Below, in pieces: positions 11,997 through 24,701 of a DNA stretch of 64,000 nt (its first letter is position 1; each line of letters begins with the position of its first letter). Below the pieces are notes generated by a model that saw only the letters and a list, made by a program, of their open reading frames with translations, made no database searches and was not told the origin of the DNA. Origin of the DNA: Basidiobolus meristosporus CBS 931.73 (Eukaryota; Basidiobolomycota; Basidiobolomycetes; Basidiobolales; Basidiobolaceae); the NCBI GenBank assembly GCA_002104905.1, contig MCFE01000387.1:19321-83320 (forward strand), read 5' to 3'. The translations under genes were made by a program, and so were the position numbers.

Positions 11997-13184
11997 ATGA
12001 TCAAATTTGGGTGTGCATTTCTCTTTGTCTGCCTCGCCTACTTTTGGGTCGACTTCGATTACAGCAATAGCCAGCCAAATATGTCCGCAAGAGCATTGAC
12101 TTCAGTGATTCAAGCAGCTAAAGGAAAGCACAGCGCTACGGTTATCTTTCTTCACGGATTAGGGGATAGTGGAAATGGATGGTAGAGAGATACGCTTATA
12201 TACGAAGCTACTTGGTATACCAACCTAGTTTTTTTTGTTAGGGCGCCTGCCACCGCCGCAATCGCACCGCTACTTCCTCATGTAAAGTTTGTCTTGCCTA
12301 ACGCGTATGTATTCTATACAGACATATCTTCGAGGTGTATGTTGCTTATTCATTGAAATAGCCCCGCCCAACCGGTAACCCTCAATTTCGGGATGGCCAT
12401 GCCTTCATGGTAGATTTACATTCATGTCTTTTTGTATTCAACACAAGTGACCTTTATCAAAACCACGACAGGTACGACATTTACTCTCTTGATAGTATCA
12501 ATAGAGAGGAGGATGAGAAGGGCTTGTTGGAGTCTTCCAGAATCAGTTAGTGATGTAGCCGCAAAGTTTGGCTTTTGAGCACATTTGGCTAACATCATTG
12601 TATAGTCAATACCCTTATCCAGAAAGAAATCGATAATGGAATCCCTGCTAATCGCATCGTGTTGGCTGGGTTTTCTCAAGGTATTTACTGTAAATAGCCC
12701 TCTAGGCACGGGTCATATTTAACCATGAGATATTGCCTAGGATCGGCCATGTCTTTGCTGACTGGATTGACCACCGAGTACAAGGTTGCCGGTATTATTG
12801 GGTTGAGTGGTTACCTGCCAATCCGCAACAAAATTTTCTCCGTAAGTAATCGTCAAACAGGATGTCGCGAGCCCGTACTAAACCACTGCGATTCCCTGTA
12901 GATGGTATCCGACAACAAGCCGCCTATTTTCATGGGCCATGGTACCTCAGACCCTGTAAGTTTATTGCCAGTTTCTTGCAATCCCTATGAACCATTCTGA
13001 CCAGTGATTCTCTCCTGACCACCAGGTCGTTCAATTCCAATTTGGCCAAGGATCTAGCGAGCTGCTTGAAGCCAAGGGCTACAATGTGGAGTTCCACGCC
13101 TACCCTGGAATGGCTCATAGCTGCTGTGACGAAGAGCTGAGCGACATGGCCAAGTTCTTGGAAAAGGTCATTCCACCTGAATGA
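11997..13184 (+). CDS. Acyl-protein thioesterase / lysophospholipase (APT1 family)
   Basis: An alpha/beta hydrolase of the family that removes palmitate from proteins. Eight short exons can be joined in phase from 11997 to 13184. The core shows VIFLHGLGDSGNGW, WAPATAAIAPLLPHVKFVLP, NAPAQPVTLNFGMAMPSWYD, the nucleophile elbow GFSQGSAMS, LSGYLPIR, the acid in GHGTSDPVV and the catalytic His in YPGMAHSC. The catalytic Ser-Asp-His triad is therefore complete and the length is normal. The first ATG adds 28 residues with a strongly hydrophobic segment (CAFLFVCLAYFWVDF) before a second ATG at 12081, which begins the usual family N-terminus (MSARALTSVIQAA). The long form would be membrane-anchored or secretory and the short form cytosolic. 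Which start is used is open. Confidence 0.92.
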
Positions 13185-13641
13185 TTCTGAAACCCTGATT
13201 TTGCATTCTGTTCAATAAAACCAAGCCATTCAGAGTTTTTTATTCACGATGACGTGATTCCCGACCACCCGACCTCTGTCAGGGACCAAAAAATTGAATA
13301 AATTGATTGCACGAACACGGTGTGCAGCGCATCTCCTCTTAGATTCCTTCCTTTTCGTTGGTCGATCGGAAGACGTGTCGAGGAGTAAAGAATGAGCAAC
13401 CCGAATCATTCGTCTCGTGCCAACTTCACTGGTGTTTTCACGGGTTTTCGGGTGCTCGAAACTACATCTACATCTACATCTACATCTCGACCATGGGAAA
13501 GTTTGGCTGTGTTTATTCGTTAGGCTATTAGACATTGTGTTGGTATTTATGCGGTGATTTGGACTTGATGGATGCCCGATCTAGTTTTGTTTATCCTCTC
13601 TATATACTACCGCCCAATCAAGTCCCATCCGATGGCATGGT
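13185..13641. other. Convergent intergenic region
   Basis: Lies between the thioesterase and WDR59 3' ends. It has an AATAAA at about 13212-13217, suitable as the thioesterase polyadenylation signal, and a short hexanucleotide microsatellite at 13462. No gene. Confidence 0.5.
13462..13485. repeat. (CTACAT)4 microsatellite
   Basis: Four perfect tandem copies of CTACAT in the convergent intergenic region. Probably neutral. Confidence 0.9.
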
Positions 13642-16600
13642 TCACGAAGCGCCAAAGCCTCCGTTATTAAGGATACATAGACATCCACAGCCAGTAGGGC
13701 ACATCTGGTTGCTGCTAAACCAGTCACGTATGTGGTTGCTGTGGCCACCATGGAGACAGAGTAGACAGAAATTGGTCAAGCCTAGTGGGAGTTGACGATG
13801 GCCATTAGCAGGGTGTAAAGAAATTGGATGATTTGAATCGCTACCTTTTACAGTTACTCGACATATGACACATTTCAATCCCGCCCGTTTTCTATCGCAG
13901 ATAAAGCATTTGCTACCAGGTGGAAGCTCTTTGTTGCACTCGGAGCAGTAGGTTGCAAATTCTGGAGAAGAGTTTCAATAAGATGAGTATATGGTCCAAA
14001 AAACACAACCACGAACCAAGTCCGATTTGTCTACTCTCCGCTCGAATCAGTGAGTTCCAGGGCTTGTGGATGGCAATGAATTTGAGGACCTCTGCTCGCG
14101 CATCCAACAGCCCCCAACGATAAAGCGTTTCCGCGTATGCAAGACGATAGCAGTCGTAGCGAGCGCCTAACGCAGGATCCAAGAGTGTAACTTTGGCTGG
14201 GCTAATATTGTGTTGAATGGTTTGGTTAGTAGCTATGCATTGAGCGATGTATCTAACAGCTTGTACCGTTTGTCCTCGTCGAATTCATCTTCATTCATCA
14301 TGACAACCTTGACCGTCTCGATAGGTACTATGCTGGGGGCCGGTCTTCGTTTGAACACAGATAACGAGGAGCTAAGGTTGTCGTAGTTTAGTGATCCCCG
14401 GCGGCTTCTGTTGCCCAAAAAGGGCGTATACATGGGTTGGTTGTATGCAGACATGGTAGAGTCCTTTCTAAATGGATGTAACGGTCCATTGCTAGCTGCA
14501 CTGCTTCCACCACCACTTCCAATTCCCGGAGGGACATGACTTTGACTTGAAAGCGCACCACGAGGGGTCATAAAGCTCTGTACTAAAAAGTAGGGAAAAT
14601 CAACATTAGCTTCGCTATAATACATCAAATGAAGTAGGGGCTGTTTAGAACCTTCGTACTGCTGGTATCCTCGAGGCGAGTCATCTAAGGTTGGGTAGGC
14701 TGGTCGACTGGAGAATTGGGATGAAAGAGAGCTCGATCGAGGTATCTTGGCAGGAACAGTAAACGGAGTTCTCAAAATATGATCTATAGCGGAGTTTCCA
14801 TTGCTATCGCCCCAAGAAGGGTTGTTGAAATTGGACCGGTAGCTTCTGATGTTAAAGTAATCCGTAGATCCCAGCAGATCCGGCTATATCAATGGAAGTA
14901 AGGATAAATCTCCCAAAAAAATACTCATTGATGAGCGTTACCTGTGCACGTTCCAGTACCATGTTGTCTCGTGGTGGGAATGGTTGTGAGAATACGCACG
15001 CCAAAAGCGCAAGAGTTTGAATGTCCCCTAGTTTCTCAAAGTGTTGCATCCTTTCCAAATCTAAATGTTAGAATCCATTTTGAAGAACCCCAAGTAGACT
15101 TAACCTACAGACTCTGGACCATAACCCGTCCAAATGGGTGTCCTCCCCAGCCAGACATTTCCAAAATTCTCTTGCCGTCAATGAGAGAGCTCATGCTTTC
15201 ATGCGCCCTCTCCTCATCTAGTAGACCTTGTATTTTGGCAGGGTTCTCTACGCTGCCGACGCACTCGGTTAATATCAAAGCCGCCAATGACCAGACCTTA
15301 AACAGATCATCTCTGTTATGCGCAAGCGCTGCCTTCGCGTTGTGTCGGCATACTTTGACGGGGTCATCACCGAGTAAACTAAGAGGTATGAGTATACGAG
15401 TGGGGGAGCGCAAAGCTATCAAGACACAACTAACGTGTAATGTGGAGCCAGTTCCCGATTGATTGGTAATAGCCCACTCACATCCATCGTGCTAACAAAG
15501 TTTCCAGAACTTTGTTGCTTTGCACCTGGATAGAGTGCAACATCACCCGGTGTCTCAGCGGTGGATATACCCCTGGTAGGTTGTAAATTCTACAGATGTC
15601 GTATGGTTAGTTGGAGAGAAAACGCACTGTTCAGATCCGGGGTTACCTTTGGTTTGAAAAATAGTGACGGAATAGTCAACAGCTCGTCTTCATCTTGGTC
15701 CTGGTCTTCGTATGGTGTATCTTCTTCCAATCTACGAGTGGTGATGCGCTTTGGTAATCTCGACACAGCCTTGAATTGTTCTAGCGAATCATAGGAGCGT
15801 GGGTGTACGTATGTGTACGAGGACTTCATACTACTCTTCGACTTTCCAGGTTTTGATCCCATTGTCCCCAGATTGGGCAAGCGCAATGAAGAGAAAAAGT
15901 AGACGAGTTTGTCTTACTTTCGGTTAGTGGTGAATTCAACGGCAGTTCTGGATACATTATGCTTACCGTTCCCGGTGAATACTGCACCACACATGCGCGG
16001 AAACGGGACACTCTGGTCATCTTTGTCAGCAATCACTGACGCCAGCCTTCTGCCCTCACGGTGCTGTATAGATTCGTCATCAGAATCATCCATGTTAAGT
16101 TTATCCATGCTATCATCTGGGAACGTTTCTCCCAAAAGGAAGCTGATGCATTCATCAAGGCAAGATGTCTTGTGGGGCACGTGAGCGGCAGAGATCTGTT
16201 GTAATTGCTAATAAAAAACCGACTTCAGTCATAGTCCACAGGGTGATAATGTTCTCAAAAGGGAGATACCTCCAGAAGATGAGCCAGACTCGAGTCCTGC
16301 AATACCCCAGTTTTTTGAATGTCGAACAAAGGCGGCGTATCGTCGGGATAGTCAGTAGGGAACGTGATGTTTACTCGTAAAAACGCCGAACCATTGTCAG
16401 ACCAGGGGCCATTAAGTGTGAGAGTACATGTACGATTGGTCAAGTTAATCTTCTCAAACTTGACCAGGTCTTGATACTTCTTAGATATCCAAGCAAACTC
16501 TTCTGCCAGGTTGTGTGGATTGCCGGAAAACACCTCACTATCTTCGCCACCTGCTTTTAGCATACGTACGCCTTGCATCCAGCCTAGGGGCGACATTGAG

Positions 16601-18402
16601 CGTCTTTCTCGGTGGAGTATTGAGCTTGTATTTCCGGGTGAAAATCCGGCGGTACCACGAGTTAAGGCTGCTAAGGTTGAAGGGCGTATGACCGAAAATG
16701 TAGGACCGATATTCCGCTCATGGCCATGGCCAGCAAAATACGAAGACAACGGCGGAGAAACAACATGCCCTGAGCTTCCTCTGCCACTTCCTTGTCTGTA
16801 GGAAACAGTCTGCGCATTTAGCGTAATGGGAGAGACAGGCTGGGAGACAGCAGATTTATGACCTACAGCCTGGAGAGCAGCTAAGTATATAAACGATTGG
16901 TTGCCATTTCAGCACCTCTTACTTACAACGAAGTTGGGATCATCGATGGGCCATAGTCGGAGGTGTTGATCATTTGACCAACTCACTAACTGAAATTCCC
17001 GAAAATCTTGAAAGGTTTCTTCATGTTAGACAACAGTGGAATTGGGTGCGAAACAACAATCTACCTTTATCGCCCATCGTGTCGCCTCGAATGCGCCATA
17101 CAAACTCTCGAATGGTGTCTGTGTGGCCCTCGAACTTACATACAGGTTTGCTGAGGTCGCTACGGCTCCACATATACAGGCTGGGGTCACCGCGTTGCGG
17201 CATCGTAATAATACCGTCTCCGAATGGCTGGTTGATTTCAAGAAATGTTAGAAATAACATTTCATACCCGGATTTATGAAAGTACAAGTACTGACTGTAA
17301 ATCTTGCCCGACGTATAGGTGAATTCGTAGTGATGGTTCCGCGACATACGGATGGATCATCGATGTTCCAGATCTAACAAAACGTTCGTTCCATGCGATA
17401 AGGATGGAACGTCCCAAGGTTTCTTCACTCATTAATAAGCTTACCTTGACGGTCTTGTCTAAACCGCACGTTAATATTTCCTTCGGGTTGTGTGTGTTCC
17501 AGTTAATGCCGAAAATTCGATTGTTTTGGGGCGAAAACTTTATAACTGGTTCGGTTCCTTTCTAGAAGACATCAGCAATCGATTAATAACCATCTTTCAC
17601 CAAAATAATGATGGATACGTGCTCTGCAATCCCATATGTTAAGCTCTGTTTCATGCGAGGAAGCGATCATATATTCGTTGTTTGGGTTGAAGTCAATCTG
17701 TGTAGCACCAGCTTCGTTGTAGATGTTATTATTTGTCCCTAGTAAACGTGGCAGCTATGTTCGTATTGTACCTGTCCATGCGCAAAATGACTGGCTTGGC
17801 TTGGAAGGGGTTCTCAAATCCCATATATGTACAAAAGTATCGATTGAGGAGGTTCCGAGAAGCTGTGGATCAATCGGGGACCAAGAAACATCGGTGATGG
17901 CTCTCGAATGACCATGCAGAACATATTCGATAGATCTTGGTGCTGATGAGGCCACATTCCAAACAAGCGTTTTTTGGTTGGCCTGTGTGGTTAACAATAC
18001 AGTGAACAATAATTCGTGGCAATCTGATGTTATAAATGAGTACCGTGGAGACAATCCAAGTATCTCGAGAATTATGGGGATTCCACATAACATCTGCCAC
18101 ATCCCATCGGGAATAATGGTGAATGACTCTAGGCGGCTTATAAGGCGTTTCCAAGTCCAATATGTACAATCCTACACGACTTTCACATATTTATCAGCAC
18201 TGAGAACCTGAAACAAATTACGAAGCAACAACACCCACGAGGCGAGCACTATATCTCGGCCAGACGGTGATATGGACATATTCCTGACTGGCGTATCAAT
18301 GCGTATGGAAAGCTGTTGATAAAAAGAGGACACTGCCGACGAACTTTTTCGCCTAAACGGGGGCTCCTCCAATACCGGTTGTTTTAGTTCCTCCACTGTC
18401 AT
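13642..18402 (-). CDS. MTC5: WDR59/Mtc5-like subunit of the GATOR2 (SEACAT) complex
   Basis: A long multi-exon gene (at least twelve exons). Read from 18402, it encodes an N-terminal WD40 propeller: HYSRWDVADVMWNPH, KTLVWNVAS, HGHSRAITDVSWSP, TFVHIWDLRTP, ELNIWDCR, ILTCGLDKTVK and FEGHTDTIREFVWR, followed by DFREFQLVSWSNDQHLRLWP. An RWD domain follows at about 16750-16250 (NLAEEFAWISKKYQ, VNITFPTDYPDDTPPLF). The C-terminus is a RING-like zinc domain, CVICRVTVKG, LTNFCLLCLHGGHSNHIRDWF and MCPTGCGCLC. WD40, RWD and RING in this order is diagnostic of WDR59/Mtc5, which acts at the vacuole/lysosome in amino-acid signalling to TORC1. The region 15900-14230 encodes the helical middle with Ser-rich insertions. 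Internal splice sites, especially the first intron near 18210-18170, are not all certain. Confidence 0.92.
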
Positions 18403-18914
18403 TTCTCGCCTTTATGATGTGTGTTCCTCCTATTAAAATCTTGCAATAATCCAGCTATCAGGGCATTAACGTATAGAGCAAGGTGACTGGGAATTCGTTT
18501 TAATAGTAGAGCCGTATCCACGTGATGAAAGTATTTTATCCACACATCCATTAGATGTCGAGAAATAATCTCGTTGGAAATAATTCCTCACAATATTAGC
18601 GAACCCCCGCAAATAGAAGATAAACATTGCCTGCCAGAAGTACGCACTAATCACGAAGGCGATCTTGGATACATATTCAATAAGCCTCCATAGCCCAGAG
18701 TCGATTCATTTCATGAATACTAGGATTATGATTTGTGAAATTTATTTTTACACGGACAACATAATGAGCCCAATACTGCAAGAAATCTGCTACATTTTCC
18801 GATTCGGACTTGGCGAACGAATTATACAAAACTCATTCAATACAGAAGACGAACATCACTACTACGTACTAATTCTAATGGGGTTGTAATGGCACGTTTT
18901 GTGCAGCCGAAGGT
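18403..18914. other. Intergenic region
   Basis: Upstream of WDR59 and downstream of RPB11, both minus strand. AT-rich; no gene or RNA recognised. Confidence 0.5.
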
Positions 18915-19527
18915 TTAGAAATCCAAGTCGGCAGCTTCGGTATCCATTCCGGTGTGCATGTCAACAAACTCGGCACCACCAGCAGCTCTGGCTTCTTGTT
19001 CCGCACGAGCGCGAGTTAGATCATACTATATTTTCGACCATTGTTGAGTTTATGAAGCACGTAACAGGTAACCTGGATCAAGTGCTTACCTCAAACCTTT
19101 GTCTAATAGTTCCGTATTCCCCGATCAATTCGTTGATGGCATCTGACAGGGCAGCGACTGGGGTTGTTTCGGGTGTAGTTTGGATTTTCAGTTGGAAAAG
19201 ATGTTCCAATGGATGTGGGGCCTTGTAGCCAGCGAACAATACACGGGGATCTTTTAGAAGTTGGCTACACGAGATACATATTATTAGATATAGCTCCAGC
19301 TAAGCATCAATCCTTCACTGGCACTTACAAGCGCAAAATATTTGCTAAAGTGTGATCTTCCTTTTGGATCGTAATAGTCGCGGCATTGGGAATTTTGTTA
19401 TCAGGCTCTACCGAAACCCTACAAAACGAAGTAAGAATCACGGGAGAAAATTTTCAGAGTCTGGAGGCAAGTACTTTTTAACGCCCTCTGGAAGAATAAA
19501 TAATTCGAAACGATCTGGTGCGTTCAT
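18915..19527 (-). CDS. RPB11: DNA-directed RNA polymerase II subunit Rpb11
   Basis: Four small exons beginning at the ATG at 19527 and ending with TAA at 18915-18917. The spliced product of about 120 residues starts MNAPDRFELFILPEGVKK, continues with ITIQKEDHTLANILR (the Rpb11/AC19/alpha-NTD dimerisation motif) and has LLKDPRVLFAGYKAPHPLEH and LKIQTTPETTP, all characteristic of Rpb11. With Rpb3 it forms the assembly platform of RNA polymerase II. The last exon encodes a short acidic extension (RARAEQEARAAGGAEF) beyond the usual fold. The exons are so short that no single open frame shows the whole protein, but each junction keeps phase. Confidence 0.95.
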
Positions 19528-20150
19528 TGTAGTAGTGAAGTTGTCTGGGAAGAGTTAATACACTCTTTAGGAAAACCTTATTGCTGGGATGATATCGAAA
19601 TATATCGTGATTATTCAATCGAAATCATGTTAAATGTTGAGTAAAATTTTGTGATGGTCATTATTGAGATAAAAATGAGCCTATAAACAATACTACGTTT
19701 AAGCAGAGAGCAACTTTCAACAAGCATCCGCTTTTGATAAACCACTTCCATTGGCATGTTTTCCTTCGTGATATTACTTGATTGTTACAAATACTTCATA
19801 TTCTGGAGATATAATAACATCATTCAGAGTATAAGTAACTCTCAGAAAACAGTATTGCTTTATGATAATATGTCTGATGGCGAAGTTCAAAGTACATGTG
19901 CCAACATATATTGTGAATTTCCCTCAAAGACTTGGTTGTGCTAGACATTGAACATGAATACAAATATGTGTAATCGTTAAAACACATTCAGTTGTATTGA
20001 CCACGTTGACTTGTTGGATACTATATGATGTAAAATCTGGTGATAATGGGTCACTGAAGCTCATATATATCGAAGTTGATCAAAGCGAATGTCATTAAGT
20101 CAAAGATTCCGCAGGTGGGTGTTCACCATGAAGAATACGTGCGCTCACAT
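19528..20150. other. Intergenic region
   Basis: Between the start of RPB11 and the end of the DnaJ gene, both minus strand. Strongly AT-rich; nothing recognised. Confidence 0.5.
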
Positions 20151-21171
20151 TCAATCAATCTGGATAGATTGCTTGGGTGGTCCGTCTTCAATTTGGACAA
20201 CTCCGTTGATCTCAGTTTGTGAGTGTCCATTGGGAAAAACGGTTGTGGTTGTTACGTTGCCCTGAACACACACATTATTAGTAGTTATTTCTACGTTGCT
20301 GCTGCAATGAAATGGCAAGTTACCTGGGCATCGGTTGTTCGTGTTACGGTCGTTCTCTGGCCGTTTACGATACGAGTTGAAGTTGACGACGATACTCCCC
20401 CACCGTTGAAGGATCCAAAATTACCGAACGAGGAGAAGTTAGAGAACGAGTTGTCGAACCCAGAGTTGTGGAATCCGTTCATTGGAAAGGGCGGCTGAAA
20501 CGCATTTCCAAAGAAACCGTTGTTCATCCCCCCAAAGGGGGCCATGGGTTGCGCAAAAAAGGGATCTCTGCCAAACATGCCACCATCTGTGTAACCCGGT
20601 TAGTAAAGCCTCGCGCTCCCTATTTTGTTGAAGCAACTTACGGTTTCCAAAAAAGTTGGCGAACGGATCCTGGCCATTGAAGAAAGTTCTGAAGATTTCG
20701 TCAGGAGAATGGAACTATTCAAACACGATTAGAAGCACCCCAGAAGTTGATTAGTGAGTTCAAAAATACCTGGAAGCCACCAGAGAAACCTGGGTTTGTA
20801 CCATATCCACCAGATGAGCCCCCATTTTTGAGGCCTTGCTCTCCTACATAGCAATATTTAGCGCACTGAATGTACTAGAAGAAATTCTGGAACTTACCGT
20901 AGCGATCATAGATAGCACGCTTCTCCGCTATACAAAAAATGGGTCAATGCAAGGGTTTACGTGAATAAAAATAAATGGCGACAATACCATCTCCCAGCAC
21001 TTCGTATGCTTCTGCCAGTAGTTTGAACTTATGCTCTGCTTCTTCCTTGCGATCTAGATTTCTATCTGGGTGCCACTGCAAAGAACCCTTACGATAGGCT
21101 TTTTTGATGTCGTTTTCAGTGGCATCTACAGAGACGTTGAGGATTTCGTAGTATCTGGTTTCAATTGCCAT
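20151..21171 (-). CDS. DnaJ (Hsp40) co-chaperone, DNAJB6-like
   Basis: Several exons. Residues 1-70 are a J domain: [34 protein letters not shown] with the invariant HPD, then [13 protein letters not shown] and [13 protein letters not shown] Gly/Phe/Asn-rich segment follows ([16 protein letters not shown], then repeats of NGF, FGN and FSNF) and then a Ser/Thr-rich region ([18 protein letters not shown]) and [20 protein letters not shown]. The order J domain, GF-rich with [10 protein letters not shown], then ST-rich, with no large C-terminal client domain, matches the DNAJB6/B2-like class that stimulates Hsp70 and restrains aggregation. The stop TGA is at 20151-20153. Divergent from ILV3. Confidence 0.9.
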
Positions 21172-22122
21172 GGCTACTATGAATTACGAGTGTAAATTAC
21201 AAAGGATAAGCGACATGTAGGGCACAGAGGTAATGTTATCCTTAAACAACAAATGCTGCAATGACATCACAGTCGCAATCACCATGCAATCAATCCTGTA
21301 TCAGGAATGAAGGCAATCAATGCCGGCTTCAATATTATTGGCTAGTAGAAATATACGGATCAAGTGGCATTTAACCTTGACAGTCCAAATTCTCGATACG
21401 CACCCACACTTTGAAAAGCAGGCCGGCAAATGTAAATGTGGAGCCCCTCCCCAATATTCCCCACCAATCCTCTAACACAACATCGGAGCAGAAAGTATAA
21501 CCAAATGATATTAAACTACGCATTGATTTGTAGGTATTATAAGCAACATTTCCCAACAGTTCAGGGAACAGATTCATCCCGTTATTATTTATATGATTCC
21601 CGAGATAAATGCTGGACTTGGAGACCTGCTGCTGGCGACAAGATCAAGATGAAGATGGAGTATGACCAATACTGACGCCTCCATCAGGGCCAATGGGAGT
21701 TCAAGCTCATTTTTCGTCACATGGGGATTTTGGAAATGATCATTGTGAGTCACTACTTCCATGCTCCAGGTGTGGTAACAGCCGATTAATACGTTTCACG
21801 AGAAGGGCTTTCGAAGAGGAACCGGTATATTTATATTCATTTGTGTTCAGAGGAGTAGGCTGATTGTACTAGGCAGTGGCCAACATGCGTTCCACATATA
21901 GTACGGGATTAGCTTTGACAAACTATCAAGCCACATGACTCAAGAATCATGAGTTCCTTTCTTGGGTATAGCCTTTGATTATCAGTGCTGGTCATTGTGA
22001 TTTGCATAATATTCTGCAAAATGCTACTTATTACTGGGTCTCGAGAGAGTACTTAAATTCAGCACCCCCACTGATTTATCAACCATTCTTGACCTTTATA
22101 CAATCTCTGTTGTAACTGCGTC
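21172..22122. promoter_or_regulatory. Divergent promoter region DnaJ / ILV3
   Basis: A 950-base region between two divergent starts. I see no coding signal. A string of AT-rich blocks is present but no element that I can name. Confidence 0.45.
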
Positions 22123-24222
22123 ATGTCGCACCTTACTTCTATTCTAAATTCAACAAAATGTTGCAACCTGTCTCAGACCGCCAAAAGGTATGTTCAGTTT
22201 TGGATTCCAGCAATCTGGCTCCTCATTAAAGTGTGCCTTTTGCAATTCAGAGCGTGCTGTGCCTTGCCTACAGCTATCTCTAGCACCACTCGTGCCTACT
22301 CTTCAGACAGCAAGCCCATCAACAGGTTCAGCGCCAAAATTACCCAGCCCAAATCCCAAGGCGCCTCTCAAGCTATGCGTATGTATCCCCTTCAATACGC
22401 TCAAGTAACCCGATCCAATATCAATTATACGTTGCTCTAGTTTATGCAACCGGTCTCCAGCCTGAAGATATGAACAAGGCACAAGTTGGTATTTCCAGCG
22501 TGTGAGTACATGTCCCTTTTTGTTATGACAGCATGGTTATTAAATTCCTATTCATCTTAGCTGGTATGAGGGAAATCCATGCAACATGCACCTTATGGAT
22601 TTGGCCAAAGTCGTGAAGGACGGAGTCGCACAAGCCGGACTTATTGGATATCGTTTTAACACCATCGGTGTAAGTGATGGTATCAGTATGGGGACCAGAG
22701 GCATGTCATACTCTCTACAATCTAGAGATATTATTGCTGATTCCATTGAAACCGTCATGAACGGACAATGGTATGATGCCAACATCTCCCTTCCCGGTAA
22801 GCATTTCCCGTTTTTGTATCCTGGCTACTTTGGCTGACGTCTAGCTAGGCTGTGATAAGAACATGCCCGGTTGTTTGATTGCCATGGCCCGCGTCAACCG
22901 CCCCTCATTGGTAGTTTATGGTGGAACCATCAAACCTGGTAAATCTGGTTGTGGTGGTGGCTCCCTTGATATCGTTTCTGCATTCCAATGCTATGGCCAA
23001 TATCTTGCCGGTTCTATTACTGAAGAGCAACGCAGTGACATCGTCAGAAATGCCTGTCCTGGTGCTGGTGCTTGCGGAGGAATGTACACTGCTAACACAA
23101 GTAATATGATTGTATATGTAGTTTTCTGATAGCGCAATATGCTAAACCTTTACTTTAGTGGCCAGTGCTATTGAAGCTATGGGAATGTGCCTTCCTTACA
23201 GCTCCTCCACCCCTGCTGAGTACCCTGAGAAACTTCAAGAATGTCTTCAGGCCGGTGCTGCTATCCGCAACCTTTTAGAGAATGATATCAAGCCTAGAGA
23301 TATTATGACCAGAGAGGCCTTTGAGAACGCCATTACTTTGATCATGGCATTGGGTGGCTCTACCAACGCTGTTCTGCACTTGATTGCTGTTGCTAGAGCT
23401 TGCAATGTAGAGTTAACTATTGATGACTTCCAGAAGATCAGTGACAAAACTCCATTCATTGCCGATTTGAAGCCAAGTGGTAAATATGTCATGGAAGACG
23501 TTCATACCATTGGTGGCACACCAGCCATTCTCAAGTACCTGATGGAAGAAGGGTTGATCCACGGTGATTGTTTGACAGTTACCGGAAAGACCCTGAAAGA
23601 AAATCTTGCTGAGGTTCCTGGATTGAAGGAAAATCAAGATGTTATTCTGCCACTTTCCAAGCCCATCAAAGCCACAGGCCATCTCCAAATCCTTCGTGGT
23701 AACCTTGCTCCCGAGGGATCTGTAGCCAAGATCACAGGTAAAGAGGGATTGAGATTTGATGGTACCGCTCGTGTATTCAACTGTGAAGAAGACATGTTGA
23801 GCTCTCTCGAACGTAAGGAGATTCAAAAGGGCGATGTCATCATCATTCGCTACGAAGGTCCAAAGGGTGGACCAGGTATGCCAGAAATGTTAACACCTAC
23901 CAGTGCCATTATGGGTGCTGGTCTTGGTAACGACGTTGCCTTATTGACTGACGGTCGATTCTCTGGTGGAAGTCACGGATTCATTATTGGTCACATCACG
24001 CCCGAGGCTCAAGTCGGTGGACCCATCGCTTTGGTAGAGAACGGCGACAAAGTTACCATTGATGCTGAAACCAAGAAGATGACTGTTCATGTCAGCGATG
24101 AGGTGTTTGCCGAGCGTCGTAGCAAGTGGACGCCTCCCGCCCTGAAAACCAACCGTGGTACTCTTCATAAATACATCAAGAATGTCAAGTCTGCATCTGA
24201 AGGATGTGTTACCGATGAGTAA
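22123..24222 (+). CDS. ILV3: Dihydroxy-acid dehydratase, mitochondrial
   Basis: Third enzyme of valine and isoleucine synthesis: dehydrates 2,3-dihydroxy-isovalerate and 2,3-dihydroxy-methylvalerate. Six exons; the last is 23158-24222 (entered with TGGCC after an AG at 23157). The spliced N-terminus is Ser/Arg-rich without acids (AISSTTRAY), a mitochondrial presequence. Iron-sulfur and active-site motifs are all present: [35 protein letters not shown] and, near the C-terminus, [14 protein letters not shown]. Other family blocks are [20 protein letters not shown] and [14 protein letters not shown]. Length of about 580 residues is normal. Introns fall at about 22187-22249, 22382-22440, 22500-22560, 22797-22851 and 23101-23157. 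Confidence 0.97.
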
Positions 24223-24701
24223 TTTTTTATGACTCCATCTTCCGAAAGCATAATGGCCAAGCACCCATCCATGATTATTAGTTAACACGTTGTTGATTTT
24301 ATATTTCGGATTCAACATAGCATCTTTCATCACATCCTTCATGTAAACATTTCACCTAATAAACTTATCTAGAAATCCAATACCGCTTACCTGGTCATTG
24401 ATTGGTTGGATAAGGGTGGATTTGCAACCACTCTGGAAAATATAAATGAGGATAAACTCTCCATATCGATCAAGAACAATTCAAATTCCATTACTAAATC
24501 CATGCAGGATAGCACACCAATGGAGCAATGATACGTTGCATCATATATCCTTTGTGACCGGCATTAAAAACCAGCCATAAATTCTTAAAGCTTGTTTGGT
24601 TTGAAGACAATATTTATTGTGTGTATTCAAACAGGATATGGGAATTTAAGAGTATGTATGAAGGCATGCCTTGATTATTTAACTACTTAAGGGCATGTAG
24701 C
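24223..24701. other. Convergent intergenic region
   Basis: Between the 3' ends of ILV3 and calmodulin. AT-rich; no gene seen. Confidence 0.5.

Noticed and set aside
18899-19228. Plus-strand frames over the RPB11 exons
   Set aside because: Shadow of the minus-strand RPB11 gene, whose four exons join in phase to a known protein.
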